In this document: piece after piece, positions 63,496 through 64,000 of the stretch
Position numbering within the stretch: the stretch's first letter is position 1
Layout of the letters: the number at the start of each line of letters is the position of its first letter
Assembly: GCF_024220585.1 (NCBI RefSeq)
Contig: NZ_JAMXKF010000014.1
Coordinates: forward strand, 1-64,000
Reading direction: 5' to 3'
Origin: Dyadobacter diqingensis
Lineage (GTDB): Bacteria; Bacteroidota; Bacteroidia; Cytophagales; Spirosomataceae
DNA length: 64,000 nt
Program-made: the position numbers and the translations under genes
The notes under the pieces: model-generated
Databases searched by the model: none
What the model was told of the DNA's origin: nothing
What the model saw: only the letters and a program-made list of their open reading frames with translations

Positions 63496-64000
63496 CTACA
63501 CCCAAATCAAGTCCTGCATAGTTCTGAGGACCGGGAGCCGTCCCCTGCCAAAAATTTATCATTTGACCATCAAAAACTACGCCATAGCCGGCAGATCCAA
63601 ATGTTGCCCCGGTTAGTTTTGAACTTCCATTGTAGAATTCCAGTTCAATTAATTCTCCGCTGCAATTGGGACCAGCTAAGAAACGTAGATATCGCCAGGC
63701 TGTAGTTGTTCGAATAAAGTATTCATTCCATCCGGAAGTTGGCATTTTATTAATCGTAGCCAGTGTAGTCCACCCGTTGGCATTTGAGATGTCATTTGAT
63801 CCCTGGATAACGCTACCGACAATATGATCCATACAGCAATCGGTACGAGGGTAAAAGCGAACCTTACTAACATTACCGCCAATATTTGATGCTAATTCAA
63901 CATTTCTAACTTTACTCCAAATTCGATCCGCAATCTCTAACATCCCGGCATCACCTGGATGCGTATCACCCGTATTGTTAGGGAATGCAGCCATAGAAAC
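61199..64000 (-). CDS. Repeat-rich secreted protein, N-terminus off the window
   Basis: At least 931 residues are visible. The frame is open to the right edge and the first residues (MAAFPNNTGDTHPGDAGM) do not look like a signal peptide, so the true start lies outside. Residues about 1-165 form a discoidin/F5-8C-like sugar-binding-type region (RFYPRTDCCMDHIVGSVIQG, WRYLRFLAGPNCSGELIELE). Six Ig-like repeats of 128 residues follow (TASVLSPANNASVVGTASTT, SVEIWATTSDGGFPNRMGYA, YLGPGTYRFYAIVKTATSTV). It is Thr/Ser/Gly-rich and lacks a C-terminal sorting domain. It may be an adhesin; its terminator is at 61142. Confidence 0.75.
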   Translation of the reverse strand, partial: VSMAAFPNNTGDTHPGDAGMLEIADRIWSKVRNVELASNIGGNVSKVRFYPRTDCCMDHIVGSVIQGSNDISNANGWTTLATINKMPTSGWNEYFIRTTTAWRYLRFLAGPNCSGELIELEFYNGSSKLTGATFGSAGYGVVFDGQMINFWQGTAPGPQNYAGLDLGVGCSALTASVLSPTNNASVVGTASTTTANRVTTAISVTTCVPTGTTINSVEIWAATSDGGWPNRMGYAVADASQTGVYKLSSVEGSANGQWPTPYLGPGTYRFYAIVKTATSTVTTDYITVTLTAPPVTGCPVLTASVLSPANNASVVGTASTTTANRVTTAISVTTCVPTGSTINSVEIWATTIDGGFPNRMGYAVADAGQPGVYKLSSVEGSANGQWPIPYLGPGTYRFYAIVKTATSTVTTDYITVTLTAPPVTGCPALTASVLSPANNASVVGTASTTTANRVTTAISVTTCVPTGSTINSVEIWATTSDGGFPNRMGYAVAEAGQPGIYKLSSVEGSANGQWPIPYLGPGTYRFYAIVKTATSTVTTDYITVTLTAPPVTGCPALTASVLSPANNASVVGTASTTTANRVTTAISVMTCVPAGSTISSVEIWAATSDGGWPNRMGYAVADASQPGVYKLSSVEGSANGQWPTPYLGPGTYRFYAVVNTGTASFTTGYNTITLTAPAGTSCPALTGSVLSPANNASVVGTASTTTANRVTTAISVMTCVPAGSTISSVEIWAATSDGGWPNRMGYAVADASQPGVYKLSSVEGSANGQWPTPYLGPGTYRFYAVVNTGAASFTTGYNTITLTAPAGTSCPALTGSVLSPANNASVVGTASTTTANRVTTAISVTTCVPAGSIISSVEVWAATSDGGWPNRMGYAVADASQPGVYKLSSVEGSANGQWPTPYLGPGTYRFYAIVNTGTASFTTGYNTITLTAP

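Overview
The window looks like a chromosome segment from a Bacteroidota species, most likely a Cytophagales member of the Dyadobacter/Spirosoma type. This is inferred from two SusC/SusD pairs, a sigma/FecR-controlled polysaccharide-utilisation locus, a Bacteroidetes-style Rhs (DUF6443-type) toxin, DUF6252 and several other lipoproteins, and the near absence of Shine-Dalgarno sequences. No rRNA, tRNA, CRISPR array or intact insertion sequence was seen.

Region 1 (1-8.5 kb) is a peptide-export locus. At least six tandem, nearly identical genes encode a 42-residue peptide with a double-glycine leader and a 17-residue Trp-rich core (WYVSLLWGAIEFGSSHN). The array continues off the left edge. It is followed by a terminator, an exported HExxH protein, and a complete export route in one direction: HlyD-type adaptor, ABC transporter with an N-terminal C39 peptidase, and TolC-type outer-membrane channel, closed by a 17-bp-stem terminator. 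An AT-rich leader and an unrecognised 166-residue protein follow. This is the best candidate for an undescribed system: a multicopy secreted bacteriocin or pheromone without a visible tailoring enzyme.

Region 2 (8.5-25.8 kb) is accessory metabolism: an outer-membrane beta-barrel, an SRPBCC protein, a free-standing condensation-type acyltransferase, a GNAT, a DUF6252 lipoprotein and a RibD-like reductase. Next comes a cluster of three class A flavin monooxygenases (one close to Tet(X)), an aldo/keto reductase, a VOC protein and four AraC-type regulators.

Region 3 (26-43 kb) is carbohydrate uptake: an isolated SusC/SusD pair, a luciferase-like monooxygenase, then a locus with a GH106-type rhamnosidase, SusD, an STN-domain SusC, FecR and an ECF sigma factor, all on the minus strand.

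Region 4 (43-52.6 kb) has a decayed gene, a lipoprotein with YwqK-like repeats, a membrane-fused esterase, an FtsX/MacB permease, a three-gene HipBST-type toxin-antitoxin operon with a long inverted repeat around its presumed promoter, and a Fic remnant.

Region 5 (52.6-64 kb) is a polymorphic-toxin locus read on the minus strand. An exported Rhs protein ends in a NucA/NucB-type DNase and overlaps its SUKH-like immunity gene. Downstream are three displaced, decayed Rhs tips with ankyrin, DUF416 and DUF3592-like candidate immunity genes. Two of the tips break at the same core position, next to duplicated fragments of an apparent XRE-type regulator. The right edge carries a secreted protein with six 128-residue repeats (exact 384-bp period), which runs off the window.
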